NCBI RefSeq assembly: GCF_021129305.1
Contig: NZ_JAJOMB010000024.1
Span: 62,001 to 126,000, forward strand
DNA length: 64,000 nucleotides
From: Kineosporia babensis
Lineage (GTDB): Bacteria > Actinomycetota > Actinomycetes > Actinomycetales > Kineosporiaceae
Reading direction: 5' to 3'
The position numbers and the translations under genes were made by a program. Positions within the stretch are counted from its first letter, which is position 1, and every line of letters starts with the position of its first letter. Shown one piece after another: positions 43,790-53,049 of the stretch. Under the pieces are notes generated by a model. The model did not search any database. It was not told where the DNA came from and saw only the letters and a program-made list of their open reading frames with translations.

Positions 43790-43798
43790 AAGCGTCTA

Positions 43799-43814
43799 TA
43801 AGTCATGTGACTTA
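43799..43814. promoter_or_regulatory. TetR operator 1
   Basis: TAAGTCATGTGACTTA has perfect 7-base arms around TG. It lies 10 bases upstream of the permease ATG and is nearly identical to operator 2. The pair almost certainly binds the divergent TetR regulator. Confidence 0.75.
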
Positions 43815-43824
43815 GACGGTAGCT

Positions 43825-43840
43825 TAAGTCGCGTGACTTA
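43825..43840. promoter_or_regulatory. TetR operator 2
   Basis: TAAGTCGCGTGACTTA repeats the operator 1 pattern (TAAGTC-N4-GACTTA) with a centre-to-centre distance of 26 bases. It lies 87 bases before the TetR start. Confidence 0.75.
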
Positions 43841-43926
43841 CAAAAGCCCGGTCGAACGGCCGTTCCAGATGCCGGTCGGCTAGGTTGAGGCCCCAGAAAA
43901 CAGGACCGAGGCAAGGAGATCCGGAG

Positions 43927-44571
43927 TTGGCCAGGTCGGAGGCCGCGCGCACGGCATTACTGGACACCGCCGAAAGACTGTTCGCTCAGCACGGAGTGGC
44001 CTCGGTGTCCGACCGCAGGGTGGCCGACGAGGCCGGCAACACCAACCACTCGGCAGTTCGCTACTACTTCGGCGACCGCGACGGGCTACTGCGCGCGCTC
44101 CTGGAACGGCACACCAACGCGGTGGAGGCGATCCGGATCCAGTCCCCGGCCGAGGAGGACACCATCCTCGGCGACATCCGCACTCTGGTCATGCCGTCGA
44201 TCAGCATGCTCGCCACGCTTCCCCGGCCGAGCTGGCGGGCCCGCTTCACCGCCCAGTCGATGCACGAACCAGGCCTGCGCGAGCTCAAGCGCGAGTTGCT
44301 CACCTCCTCCACGGTCTTCGGGCAACGTGTCCGGTCGCTCACCGAAAGGCTTTCCCATCTGGACCGTTCGGTGGTGCAGGGCCGCGCGATCCTGATCTCC
44401 CGGCTGGTGCTCAGCACCACGGCCGAGTACGAGGCGAAGACGGAACGGGAGGGGATCGAACCCTGCTGGCCGGAGGTCGGCTCGTTCCTGGCCGACGCCA
44501 TCGCGGGCATGCTCAGCGCTCCGGTGACGAATCCCGTCGGCTCCGCTCCACTCGGCGCCGACGAGCTCTGA
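43927..44571 (+). CDS. TetR-family transcriptional regulator
   Basis: The 214-residue protein begins LARSEAARTALLDTAERLFAQ and has the TetR HTH with VSDRRVADEAGNTNHSAVRYYFGDRDGLLRALLERH, then an all-helical ligand domain. The TTG at 43927 follows AAGGAG (43913-43918) at 8 bases; a start at 43885 lacks a site. It is divergent from the duplicated permease and is expected to repress it through the two TAAGTC-N4-GACTTA sites, and probably itself. Confidence 0.9.
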   Translation: MARSEAARTALLDTAERLFAQHGVASVSDRRVADEAGNTNHSAVRYYFGDRDGLLRALLERHTNAVEAIRIQSPAEEDTILGDIRTLVMPSISMLATLPRPSWRARFTAQSMHEPGLRELKRELLTSSTVFGQRVRSLTERLSHLDRSVVQGRAILISRLVLSTTAEYEAKTEREGIEPCWPEVGSFLADAIAGMLSAPVTNPVGSAPLGADEL

Positions 44572-44671
44572 GCCGGTCGACCCCAGGAACTCCTGCTGCG
44601 GGCCGGCCGTTAAGGTGAACGCGCATTCTGCGGGCATGGGCTCGCGCAGTTTGCCGACCGAGAGGGCAGCA

Positions 44672-45130
44672 GTGAACAGGGCAGGGCGGTCGGAGAAGAT
44701 CGCGTTCGAGCAGGTCCTCCTGCACCGGTACGCGCTCTCGCCGGTGAACCGTCCTGGGCACCTGGACCGCAGCATCTTCATCATCCTGAGCCGGATCCAC
44801 GATCAGGGCCCGATGACGATCGGTGAGCTCAGCGCCGCCTTCGGCCTCGATGTCTCGACGTTGAACCGGCAGACCGCGAGCGCGCTGCGCCAAGGCCTGC
44901 TGGAACGGCTTCCGGCGACGAACGAGTGCATCGCCCGCCGGTTCGGGCTGACCCCGGCCGGGCAGAGTGCGCTGGACTCCCAGCACGAGATCGTCGTCGC
45001 CGTGCTCGACCAGGTCATGTCCACCTGGTCCGATCACGATGTCACCGAGTTCGGCTGCTACCTGGAGCGATTCAACCTGGAGCTCGAGAAGCGCACGGGG
45101 CGGCACTGGCCGCGCCACCCGCAGAACTGA
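44672..45130 (+). CDS. MarR-family transcriptional regulator
   Basis: The 152-residue protein has the MarR winged helix: GHLDRSIFIILSRIHDQGPMTIGELSAAFGLDVSTLNRQTASALRQGLLER, then ARRFGLTPAGQSAL. The GTG at 44672 has GAGAGGG upstream; an ATG at 44636 would give a longer N-terminus with no site. It follows the TetR gene by 100 bases on the same strand. Its target is unknown. Confidence 0.85.
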   Translation: MNRAGRSEKIAFEQVLLHRYALSPVNRPGHLDRSIFIILSRIHDQGPMTIGELSAAFGLDVSTLNRQTASALRQGLLERLPATNECIARRFGLTPAGQSALDSQHEIVVAVLDQVMSTWSDHDVTEFGCYLERFNLELEKRTGRHWPRHPQN

Positions 45131-45574
45131 TCGCTGCCGATGCGACATAGGGAGCTTTTCGACGAGGCAGTGGGACGGCCCGCGTTTCCAGAGCGGGCCG
45201 GTGGACCACATCGTCTCCGATCGGAAGGCCCTGCCCGGATGACCAGCGATCTGAAGATCAGCTCGAGTGACGTCACGCTGGCCGCCGATCACTGGGACAG
45301 TCCCCCGTATCGGTTCCCGAGGCCCATGGAGGCCCATGCTCACGGCTAGACGATCATGAAATCTGTAACGCACCGCTACAAGATCACACAATTTGTGCCA
45401 GAACTCGTTTACGCGACCGGCCCGGCCCGGAGCATTCACCGTCCAACGCCGAATACCCCTGCCAAACGAAACCGATTCCACCTCAGGAGCCCTCGCCCGA
45501 AACTTCTTGAAAGACCTGGGTTAACCGCTGACGCAGGTTGGAATGGGCTCAGTTGTCCTGGACAGCAACCGTCC
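45131..45574. other. Intergenic, no supported gene
   Basis: About 440 bases between the MarR gene and the convergent stop of a small membrane protein gene. AT-richer around 45350-45400. I see no gene, repeat or RNA. Confidence 0.5.
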
Positions 45575-46261
45575 TCAGCCGCGGCGGACCTCGCCTTTGA
45601 GCCCTGTCCGGTAGAGTTGCCAGCCGTCCGAAGGGGGCAGCGCTGCCGCTAGCTCTTCGGCGTAGACCTCGGCCAGACGCTCGTTCTGAGCACCGAATCG
45701 AACGACAGCCCCCGGATGCCGCGCCAAGAGCGAGGGTAGATTCTGGACCAGCTCTTCCCTCAGTCGTCGGCCCTGCCCTGCACCGACCCGCCGGGCGATG
45801 TGGGAATGCAAACTTAACTCGACCTGGTCTTCGTCCCCCTTTACACGAAGACCGATCAACGCGCTGCCGGCGTCATCGATAAGGAGGACACTGCGGCGAT
45901 CGAAGAAGACGTAAGCCGTCGCGGCCGTCATGACCGGCCAGTACAGCGTGACCGCCAGGGCCAAGAGACCGGCGGCAATTGTCAGGAACGGCAGTGCGGG
46001 AAAGTATCGCCCGAACAACGCTACGTCAGCGAACCACACGAGGGCTCCGGTACCGACTACCAGCCCCCAGGTGGGCCAGTTACGGACGGCAGTACCGAGC
46101 ATCCAAAGCGTCAGCGCTCGCCAGGTCTCACCGTACGAGGCGAGACGAACCTTGCCTGCCGTTACGGTTGCGACTAGGTCCACCCTGAGTCGCAGAGCGG
46201 GATCGAAGTTGCCGTCGCTCTCCTCGATCCCGCTGCGCGACTGCCCGGCGGGGTCAGGCAC
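45575..46261 (-). CDS. Hypothetical membrane protein, third gene of the toxin-like operon
   Basis: The 228-residue protein is not recognised. It has an N-terminal polar segment of about 60 residues, two or three hydrophobic helices (WGLVVGTGALVWFADVALF, LTIAAGLLALAVTLYWPVM) and a C-terminal soluble domain of about 100 residues. It starts 8 bases inside the end of the upstream gene, so translation is coupled. In this position it could be an immunity or accessory protein of the secreted toxin-like protein, which is inference only. Confidence 0.65.
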   Translation of the reverse strand: MPDPAGQSRSGIEESDGNFDPALRLRVDLVATVTAGKVRLASYGETWRALTLWMLGTAVRNWPTWGLVVGTGALVWFADVALFGRYFPALPFLTIAAGLLALAVTLYWPVMTAATAYVFFDRRSVLLIDDAGSALIGLRVKGDEDQVELSLHSHIARRVGAGQGRRLREELVQNLPSLLARHPGAVVRFGAQNERLAEVYAEELAAALPPSDGWQLYRTGLKGEVRRG

Positions 46262-46850
46262 GGTCTGCTAGGTAGGACCGCCGTGCGCGCCGCCAGCGAG
46301 GTCGCATGAAGGCCACGTAGCGGGGCCAGAACCGTCCCAAGCGGAGGTACATCGGAACCGGAGCATCCCACCTTCCTGGATGCTCCGCCTCCACCGCCCG
46401 CCTGTACAGGTCCGAGGTCGCATCGACCGGATCCCTCGGAACCACCCCGGTCGCAGCCCACAACGCCTCACGAACCCATTGCCCAGGACCATGAACCCTG
46501 AAGTTCCCGACCTTGGTGGCGTCATCACGACTGCGCTCGAGGATCACGACGATGCCGGACTCGTCCTCGGGATCGTCGTCGGACTCGTCCCCGTCGCCAA
46601 ACCCCTCGACCTCAAGAGCGGTGATATGCGCCGAGATGAACTCCTGATCCGTGATCCGTGCTTGGAACACCACCAGGTCCTCCTCGACGTACTCGTCGAA
46701 GAAGCTGCCCTCCTGGGTGCCGACCGGCATCGGCTCGGCCCCCCAGGACTTCAGGAGACGGACGGCGTCTGCGACGGTCGACGCGTCGGGCACCTGGTAG
46801 TAGTCACGAGCCTGCGCCTGCTCGGCGGCGGAGTCAGCAGTGGTCATCAC
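46254..46850 (-). CDS. Hypothetical acidic protein, second gene of the toxin-like operon
   Basis: The 198-residue soluble protein is not recognised. It has the segment ASTVADAVRLLKSWGAEPMPVG, an acidic stretch (DGDESDDDPEDES) and a basic C-terminus rich in Arg and Trp (RFWPRYVAFMRPRWRRARR). It lies 21 bases after the toxin-like gene and overlaps the next gene by 8 bases. It is an immunity candidate by position, but nothing in the sequence proves this. Confidence 0.65.
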   Translation of the reverse strand: MMTTADSAAEQAQARDYYQVPDASTVADAVRLLKSWGAEPMPVGTQEGSFFDEYVEEDLVVFQARITDQEFISAHITALEVEGFGDGDESDDDPEDESGIVVILERSRDDATKVGNFRVHGPGQWVREALWAATGVVPRDPVDATSDLYRRAVEAEHPGRWDAPVPMYLRLGRFWPRYVAFMRPRWRRARRSYLADRA

Positions 46851-46871
46851 GGTTCCGATCGCGAGGATGCT

Positions 46872-47846
46872 CTAAAGGGCACGACCATAGAACGAATGCA
46901 TGTGCGGCGTGCGCCCATTGGGATGGTAGTGCCACATGTGGCCAGACCCGGCGCCGCCGTGAACCTCTTCGCGCACCGGGTTCAACCCGCCCTTGACGCC
47001 CTTGGCGATGGATTTGGCCCGAGCTTTTGTCGTGGACCACACGTCCTGGCTCTTCTTACCCCGCGCCACGGCCGCCGACGCGGTGAGTCCACGTCCGCTG
47101 ATGTATACCTTGTTGTTCTGGACCTTGGCCGGGTAGTGGTAGCGCTTCTTGTCCTGTGAACGCTTCTTGTTCTCGTCGATGATCCGGCCGACCGCCCGAC
47201 CCGCCTCGAGGGCTGCAATACCGCCGATCACGATCGCAGCACCAATGGCCATGTAGTAGAGCATGGTCGCCGCCGAGATTCCGACGAAAGCAATGGGGAT
47301 CGCGAAAGCCGGTCCTGGGATGGACTCCTGGGCCGTGGCCGAGTCGTAGTCGTAGGTCCGTCCCGTGTCCGTGTCAGCCAGGGTGAAGACCGTACGCTCA
47401 GGAGTCGACGTCTCAACGTCGATGTCGTAGGTGGAGGTCACCGTTCGCCCACTAACGGCGTCGGTGACCGTGACGGTCCCATGCGCAGTCTCGGGGTCCA
47501 GTCGCAGATCGATCGCATACGGGTCATTAGCGGCCTGTGCCTCAGCTTCGACCTGGATCTCGTCCAGACCGATTTCGACCGACCCAGCCTCAAGCCCTTC
47601 CTGCTCCAGGCCTTCGGCGACGATCTCCTCACCGGTCATACCCTCGGTGTCAAACCCCAAGTCTTCAAGCGGCTTGGTGGCACTTAGGGCAGCGACCCCG
47701 GCGCTGTTCTGCGTGAACGCGTGGTCGGACGCCGATGCCGACGTGCCCCCCAGAGCGGTCAGTACCAGAGCAGCGGTGACCGGCACCGCTACAGTGCGCA
47801 GACCTGCGGTCAGGCGGGTGATGTGTTCCGGATGACTCGATTTCAC
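46872..47846 (-). CDS. Secreted toxin-like protein resembling the SAR2788 family
   Basis: The roughly 324-residue protein starts at a GTG (47846) with a signal-peptide-like segment (TVAVPVTAALVLTALGG then SASAS). A region with beta-rich Thr/Val sequence follows, then a hydrophobic stretch (AFAIPIAFVGISAATMLYYM, AIGAAIVIGGIAAL). The C-terminus is basic, with KVYISGRGLTASAAVARGKK, SQDVWSTTKARAKSIAKGV and finally GSGHMWHYHPNGRTPHMHSFYG. The His-rich tail ending in SFYG and the DVWST segment recall 'SAR2788 family putative toxin' proteins of Firmicutes. A longer start at 47912 would add a non-signal leader. It heads a three-gene operon. Confidence 0.65.
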   Translation of the reverse strand: MKSSHPEHITRLTAGLRTVAVPVTAALVLTALGGTSASASDHAFTQNSAGVAALSATKPLEDLGFDTEGMTGEEIVAEGLEQEGLEAGSVEIGLDEIQVEAEAQAANDPYAIDLRLDPETAHGTVTVTDAVSGRTVTSTYDIDVETSTPERTVFTLADTDTGRTYDYDSATAQESIPGPAFAIPIAFVGISAATMLYYMAIGAAIVIGGIAALEAGRAVGRIIDENKKRSQDKKRYHYPAKVQNNKVYISGRGLTASAAVARGKKSQDVWSTTKARAKSIAKGVKGGLNPVREEVHGGAGSGHMWHYHPNGRTPHMHSFYGRAL

Positions 47847-48443
47847 GGGATCATGATCACAGATTTCCCATATGAAACGAATACTTTCTAAGGCGTTGAA
47901 AGCGTGACGCACGTATCATTGCACTCACAGCTAGTCGTCATCTAAGCAAGGATCCATTCCGAGTAACGGGTGGCGACTCGGAGCAGTTTGATCGCGCTGA
48001 ACGGCGAGCTCGCAGTGATCTTCGGCGAGGTGCGGCGTGGCTGCCCGATTCAGGCCGCGGAACCTCGATAGGATGGAACCTCTCACGGTGTCTGTCACAG
48101 AGATCCCGCGCGTAGATGAGCGTCTTATGTGAAGGGGTTTCTCGAGGTATCCGAGGGCCTTGTCAGGCGTCGCTGAGGAAGCCGACCAACGAGGGGTTTC
48201 CGTCATCGAAGATGCCGACTGCCGAACCCCTTGATCGGCACCGCCACCGTGCCGACAGACACGACCACGACCTGATGCCCACTCGATCCACCGCCGAGGC
48301 TGTCGGCGCCCTGCCGGTCTCGGTCCGGACCGACCCGAGGGCCCGAAATGACCTTGGCCCGTCGGCGATCAACACGAGATGACCCCTGCCCGTGCCGGCC
48401 TCTGGTAGGCAAGGGTGGTCAACCGTGACAGGAGCCCGACCCG
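47847..48443. other. Intergenic, no supported gene
   Basis: About 600 bases upstream of both the toxin-like operon (leftward) and the DUF6431 gene (rightward). It holds their promoters but I see no clear boxes. The 48170-48400 part has short GC-rich inverted segments and may be the end of an old mobile element. Confidence 0.4.
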
Positions 48444-49040
48444 GTGATCATCGTTGTGGACCCTCAGCAGGCCGAGTCAGACCTGCGGGCCGGCCGCCTG
48501 GCCTGCCCCTCCTGCGGCGCGAGCCTGCAGGCCTGGTCGCACGCACGAGCACGCCGCATCCGGCAACTGAGCGGCCCAGACCTGCTGATCCGGCCCCGAC
48601 GCGCCCGCTGCCGCCACTGCTCCCGCACACATGTGCTCCTGCCGTCCACATGCCAGCCGCGCCGCGCCGACGCCACCGAGGTCATCGCAAACGCTCTGCA
48701 CGCCAGCGTCTTCGGGCACGGGCGACGCCGGATCGCCGCCACACTGGGACGGCCTGAGTCCACCGTCCGCCGATGGCTGCGGGCAGGCCGGCCCGCGCAC
48801 GCCACACGCCTCTACCACCAGGCAGCCCGGCTGCTCATCGAACTCCGCGCAGACATCTTCAACGCCCTGGCCCACGACCGAGACACCGTCAACGCCAGTC
48901 CGCTACGCCAGGCCCTGACCATGATCGGCGCCTGCATCGCCGCCATCACAGCCCGAACGCCCTCGACCGGCCACCACCGCCCGGCGCTCATCGGGGCCAT
49001 CACCGACGGACGCCTGATCCCACCAGCCACTCCCGGATAA
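48444..49040 (+). CDS. DUF6431-type helix-turn-helix protein, transposon-associated
   Basis: The 198-residue protein has an N-terminal zinc-ribbon-like part (LACPSCGASLQAW, then ARCRHCSRTHVLLPS) and an HTH (GHGRRRIAATLGRPESTVRRWLR). It resembles proteins often annotated DUF6431 or helix-turn-helix that sit next to transposases in actinobacteria. It starts at a GTG after CAGGAGCCCG. It may recognise mobile-element DNA; the downstream transposase is decayed. Confidence 0.65.
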   Translation: MIIVVDPQQAESDLRAGRLACPSCGASLQAWSHARARRIRQLSGPDLLIRPRRARCRHCSRTHVLLPSTCQPRRADATEVIANALHASVFGHGRRRIAATLGRPESTVRRWLRAGRPAHATRLYHQAARLLIELRADIFNALAHDRDTVNASPLRQALTMIGACIAAITARTPSTGHHRPALIGAITDGRLIPPATPG

Positions 49041-49254
49041 CGACCCCAGCCGTCCGGCGCCCTCTCACGCCCGGAGACTGCCACCACCATGCCGACGAAC
49101 CCACATCGGCACCATCACCAAGCCGACCAGCCCGTCGCCCTGCCGACAAGACAGCCATTTTCATCGGCATCCTGAACGACGTCTACGTCGGCATGTTCAA
49201 CGCCGCCGAACAGGGCCTCGTGCTGTTCCTGTCCGTCTCACTGGCCGCCGGACG

Positions 49255-49947
49255 TGATCGGTGTGGCACACGTTCGGGCGCAAGGGCTTTAACTCCCTAC
49301 TGGCAAGCGGTTCTGGTGTTGCGGTGGCTCATCGACGACACCCGGATGATCGTGTTAGCCAGAGACAACAAGATCTCTGTCTCGACGGCCTACAGCTACC
49401 AGAGCGAGGGCATCACGGTGCTGGCCGCGCGCCAGCCCGGGCCGCCGGTCACACGCACGTGATCCTGGACGGGACCCTGATCGAGACCGACCGTATCCAC
49501 ACCCGCGGGCCCACACCCGGGGTGGATCTGTGGTGGTCGGGCAAGCACGCCCGTCACGGCGGGAACATTCAGGCCGTCTCCGCGCCAGAGGGCTGGCCGT
49601 TGTGGACCTCGAACGTACGCCCAGGCAACAAACACGACACCACCGCGGCCCGCTCCGATGCGCACCTGCTCGACACCGAGCACAAGGCGCTGGCGGACCG
49701 GCTACGAAGGCGAAAAGGACGTGCTACTTGTTCCCGTTCAAGACACCCGCGAGCGGCAGCCTGGCCATGAGCCAGAAGGCCCACAACAGCCTCCGCAGTG
49801 CCGTACGGGCCCTGGGTGACCCGTCAACCCGGTCCTGAAAACAACGTTCAAGGCCTTACGCCGCTGGCACGGGTGCCCCTGGCGCGTCGGCGGCATCGTC
49901 GCCGCAGCCCTCGTTCTTCTCCACCACGAAGGTGGCCGCACGACATG
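49255..49947 (+). pseudogene. IS5-type (DDE_Tnp_4) transposase, multiple frameshifts
   Basis: Transposase segments lie in three frames: RALTPYWQAVLVLRWLIDD, then ISVSTAYSYQSEGITVLA; next THVILDGTLIETDRI and VDLWWSGKHARHGGNIQ, and WPLWTSNVRPGNKHDTTAARS; last ALRRWHGCPWRIGGIVAAAL. Deletions and frameshifts separate them, so the gene is dead. No terminal repeats were found. Confidence 0.8.
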
Positions 49948-49991
49948 ATCACGGTCTGTTTGATGCGGCTACTCGGGCAGACTCACTAGGT

Positions 49992-50753
49992 CTATTCGTT
50001 ACTCATTGGGATAAAACCACGCGGCTCCTCCAGCTCACCTGTGACTAACTGCTGCAGCACATCCCGCGCAACCACGGCGGCCGCGATCGAGGTGCCGGAC
50101 TCGGTTCGCACGACCCCGTCCGGACCGACCACGGGCACATTCACACCTGCTGCGAACGTATCCACCGGCTCGCTGGCCGAGAGCTCCCAGAGACGCCCGT
50201 CCCGATACCGAGCCCCGACAGAGAGCACATCCGGGTAGCGCGCTGGGTAGTCCGCCGGAAGAAACCGAACATTTCCTGCTGCCGCCACGACCATGGCGCC
50301 GTGCGAACTGGCTTGCTGCACAGCCGCTTGCAGAGCATCTGCGCCCCGGCGCACTCCACGGCTGACGAGAATGACGTCGGCCCCCCGATCAACGGCCCTG
50401 CCGATGCCCCGGGCAATCGCATCAGCACCGACGTCGGTACCCGCATCGATGTTGATGCTCAGAACCTCGACCAAGTCTGGATCAACAGCCTCCGCACTGA
50501 GACCGTTTACACCGAGGGCGACCGAGGCCATCATCGTGCCGTGGCTGCTCGACACGAAATCGGTGTCTCGGGAGATCGAGTACTCGCGGAAAACATTTAA
50601 ATTAGCCGCTATCCCAGAATCCACCACCGCCAAGCGGACCACCGCGTCCGGCCGTGCCGAATCCTGTTGCCAGGAGCACCCACTCAGGACAGCCAGGGTG
50701 ACGACGGACAGTGACGCAACGGCGGCGCCGGAACGCCCGAATCTCGGAGGCAT
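49992..50753 (-). CDS. Short subtilisin-like (S8) lipoprotein
   Basis: The 253-residue protein has a lipobox ending in VLSGC (C26), so it should be lipid-anchored outside the cell. The S8 triad is visible: D45 in LAVVDSGIAA, H71 in SSSHGTMMASVAL and S222 in ESGTSIAAAVVA, with the oxyanion Asn in AAAGNVRF. It is shorter than usual subtilases and lacks an obvious inhibitor propeptide. It is isolated in a region of decayed transposases and may have come with a mobile element. The start ATG at 50753 precedes a normal signal peptide. Confidence 0.85.
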   Translation of the reverse strand: MPPRFGRSGAAVASLSVVTLAVLSGCSWQQDSARPDAVVRLAVVDSGIAANLNVFREYSISRDTDFVSSSHGTMMASVALGVNGLSAEAVDPDLVEVLSINIDAGTDVGADAIARGIGRAVDRGADVILVSRGVRRGADALQAAVQQASSHGAMVVAAAGNVRFLPADYPARYPDVLSVGARYRDGRLWELSASEPVDTFAAGVNVPVVGPDGVVRTESGTSIAAAVVARDVLQQLVTGELEEPRGFIPMSNE

Positions 50754-50883
50754 CTGAGCACCCTAGCCTTGATCCTGCAGGAAGCCCGACGGGGTGGTGC
50801 TCGCAGAATGGTGAGAGTGCCCGTCCGACAGTGAGATTCTCATCTTGTCTAAGAAGTCAGAAGCATGTCCGGGGAGCACTCTC

Positions 50884-52355
50884 TGGGTGAAGAGTATCGG
50901 CGCACGGTCGTGGCCGGAGGTCACGACCGATGGAACGGGTGTGGTCAGCCACGCCGGGACGCTTCTGTTGCGGGAACTGGCTGAGCGGTTGGGCCGGCGT
51001 GCTGGGTTGTCGGAGGCGGCTGATGGTTTGCGTCTCCGCAGTTCAGGGCACGATCCGGGTCAGATTCTCACGGATTTGGCGGCGATGCTGGCTGGTGGCG
51101 GCGAAGCGATCAGCGGCATGGCCGCGTTGAACGATCGATCGCGGTTGCACGGCCCGGTGGTCTCGACCGCAACAGCGTGGAGGGGCCTGGACGAAGGCAT
51201 GCAGGGCGAGCCGGGCGCGGCGCGGGCCGCCGCACGGCACCGGGCGTGGCTAGTCTTAGCGGAACTGACCGGCCGGATGCTGCCGCCGGCTTGTGCTGCC
51301 GGGCGGGTGCTGGATTATGCGGTGCTGGACCTGGAGGCCACGCTGGTTAAGGTCCGTTCAGATCAGAAAGAGCAGGCGGCAGCCCATTTCAGGGGCGGTT
51401 CGGGTTCCATCCGCTGCTGTGCTTTCTGGACAACACCAACGAGGCCCTGGCCGGGATGAGATCCAGCGCCCGGGCAACGCCGGCGCGAACACCGCCGCCG
51501 ACCACATCACCGCCCTGGAATCGGCCCTGGACCAGCGGCCCGCAGCCGTAAGGGCTGAGATGGTCCTGGTGCGCACCGACGGCGCCGGGTTCTCCCACGC
51601 GTTCACCGAGCACCTCACTGCTCAAGGGCTCTGATATTCGATCGGTACGCCGTCACCGAGGACGTTCGGGCTACGATAGCGATGCTGACCGAATGGGTCT
51701 GAGGCATCGCCGATGGCCACGACGGACGCCGCCGCGAGGGAGCACAGGCGCGAGCTGACCCAGCCCTTGGCCGAGGCCACCCGGCTGCGCCGGGCGGCCT
51801 CCCGCCGCGCCCGCCTTCTCACCGGCAAACCTGCCAAGAACGGCAAGGGCCAGAGCCTGGCCCGAGGGGATGCTGATCATCGTTCGCCGCGAACGCCCTT
51901 ACCCAAGAGCACAACTGGATGCCTTCGAGGATCGCGACGGCTGGTGCTAACGGACCTTTGCCACGAACACCTGCACCGATCAGATCGCCTTCCTCGAAGC
52001 CCGCCACCAGGCTCACGTACGCGTCGAGAACCGCATCCGCCAGGCCCAGAACGCCGGCCGGCACCGGCTGCCCTCCCGGCTCTTCTCGATCAACCAGGCG
52101 TGGCTGCAGCTTGCACTGATCGCCGCGGACCTCCCGGCTTGGACCCAGAGCATGCTCCTGATCAGTTGCGATAACGAGACCAAGGCCCTGGCCAGGGCGG
52201 AGTGGAAGACGATCCGTTACCGACTCCTGCCCACCGGAGCCCGCCTTGACCGCACCGGCCGGTGCACCTTCCTACGCCTGGCCGAGGGCTGGCCCTGGGC
52301 CCACACCCTGACCAGGGTCTTCACAATGCTCCGCCAAATACTGCTGCCAACTTGA
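50884..52355 (+). pseudogene. IS1380-family transposase, decayed
   Basis: IS1380 transposase parts can be followed through several frames: VVSHAGTLLLRELAERLG, HDPGQILTDLAAMLAGGGEA, DLEATLVKVRSDQKEQ; then PGNAGANTAADHITALESAL and AEMVLVRTDGAGFSHAF; then MLIIVRRERPYPRAQLDAFE and a stop; then TDQIAFLEARHQAHVRVENR, FSINQAWLQLALIAADLPAW and GWPWAHTLTRVF. At least four frameshifts or stops interrupt it. A possible 200-base alteration lies at 51640-51860. Confidence 0.82.
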
Positions 52356-52814
52356 CTATCCGCAGCACCACGCACCGATCCGCGAGCATGCGAATAGCCT
52401 GCAGAAATCCCACCAAACCAGCCCCAGAAACCTCAGCCCTGCGCCGAGCAAATCATCACAGCCGAAGAAGTCTCGAATCAGATTCGATTTTCGATCGATC
52501 AGAGTCGCACCCTTGCTGCAAGGCCAGGGCTAGAGGCGAGAGCCAGTACCGCCGGCGGCTGATCGAGGGGTTTCGACCTTGGTTACCATCCATCACCTCG
52601 CCTCTACGCCAGCAGCCGAGCATCAGTCAGGAACATCTGGACCGACTGATCCACCGGGTTCCAACTTAGAATGGCACGGATGCCGGACCACGGAACGTGA
52701 TCGGAGCGAGAAGGCGAACGGCGCCCGCGCTGGCTCTCGACGAGAGCTAGATCGCAGCGTTTGGCGCCAATTTGGCGCCGCGAGCCCCGCTGGGAGCCCT
52801 TCAGGTCAAAGCAG
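52356..52814. other. Chromosomal flank left of the attachment site, no gene
   Basis: About 460 bases between the transposase remnant and the tRNA terminator. The stretch 52765-52790 contains a TTTGGCGCC direct repeat (two copies separated by AA). No gene seen. Confidence 0.4.
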
Positions 52815-52836
52815 AAAAGGGGGCCTTTCGGCCTCC
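52815..52836 (-). terminator. Rho-independent terminator of the (displaced) tRNA
   Basis: On the minus strand GGAGGCC-GAAA-GGCCCCC is followed by TTTT, with one mismatch in the 7-base stem. It lies 18 bases beyond the tRNA 3' end at 52854, the normal place for a tRNA terminator. It shows that this side is the original chromosomal side of the att site. Confidence 0.75.
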
Positions 52837-52853
52837 TACCTGCTTCTTTCTCG

Positions 52854-52893
52854 GGTGGGCGATACTGGGTTCGAACCAGTGACCCCTGCCGTG
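52854..52893 (-). other. Attachment site: 3' part of a tRNA gene, probably tRNA-Val
   Basis: The minus strand reads CACGGCAGGGGTCACTGG then TTCGAACCCAGTATCGCCCACC: the anticodon-stem 3' side, variable loop, T arm and acceptor 3' strand of a tRNA. Sequence further upstream (52894 on) does not form the 5' half, so this is only the duplicated 3' end left by site-specific integration. The acceptor end ATCGCCC implies a 5' GGGCGAT, which fits tRNA-Val. The integrase gene starts 156 bases away. Confidence 0.78.
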
Positions 52894-53049
52894 GGAACGC
52901 GGTTCCAACGTCTTCCAGTCCTGCGGCCCGCGATCATCCAAATTGATAAAGTGCAGGTCAGAGGGCATTTCTGGTTCGCAGGCGTCCGGTCTCAGTCGGT
53001 GGAGTCCGGCAGCGTCTGCCCCCAAATTGCCCCCAGGCCGATCTTAGGG

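Noticed and set aside
41618-43801. 727-codon open frame on the + strand
   Set aside because: It lies antisense to the duplicated permease and encodes His/Gln/Arg/Asp-rich sequence typical of an antisense frame in GC-rich DNA.
52854-52935. A complete tRNA gene at the att site
   Set aside because: Only the 3' half fits a tRNA; the sequence beyond 52893 does not give the D arm or the 5' acceptor strand GGGCGAT.
52579-53049. N-terminal extension of the integrase frame
   Set aside because: The open frame passes through the tRNA 3' end/att core; the conserved integrase start is at 53050.
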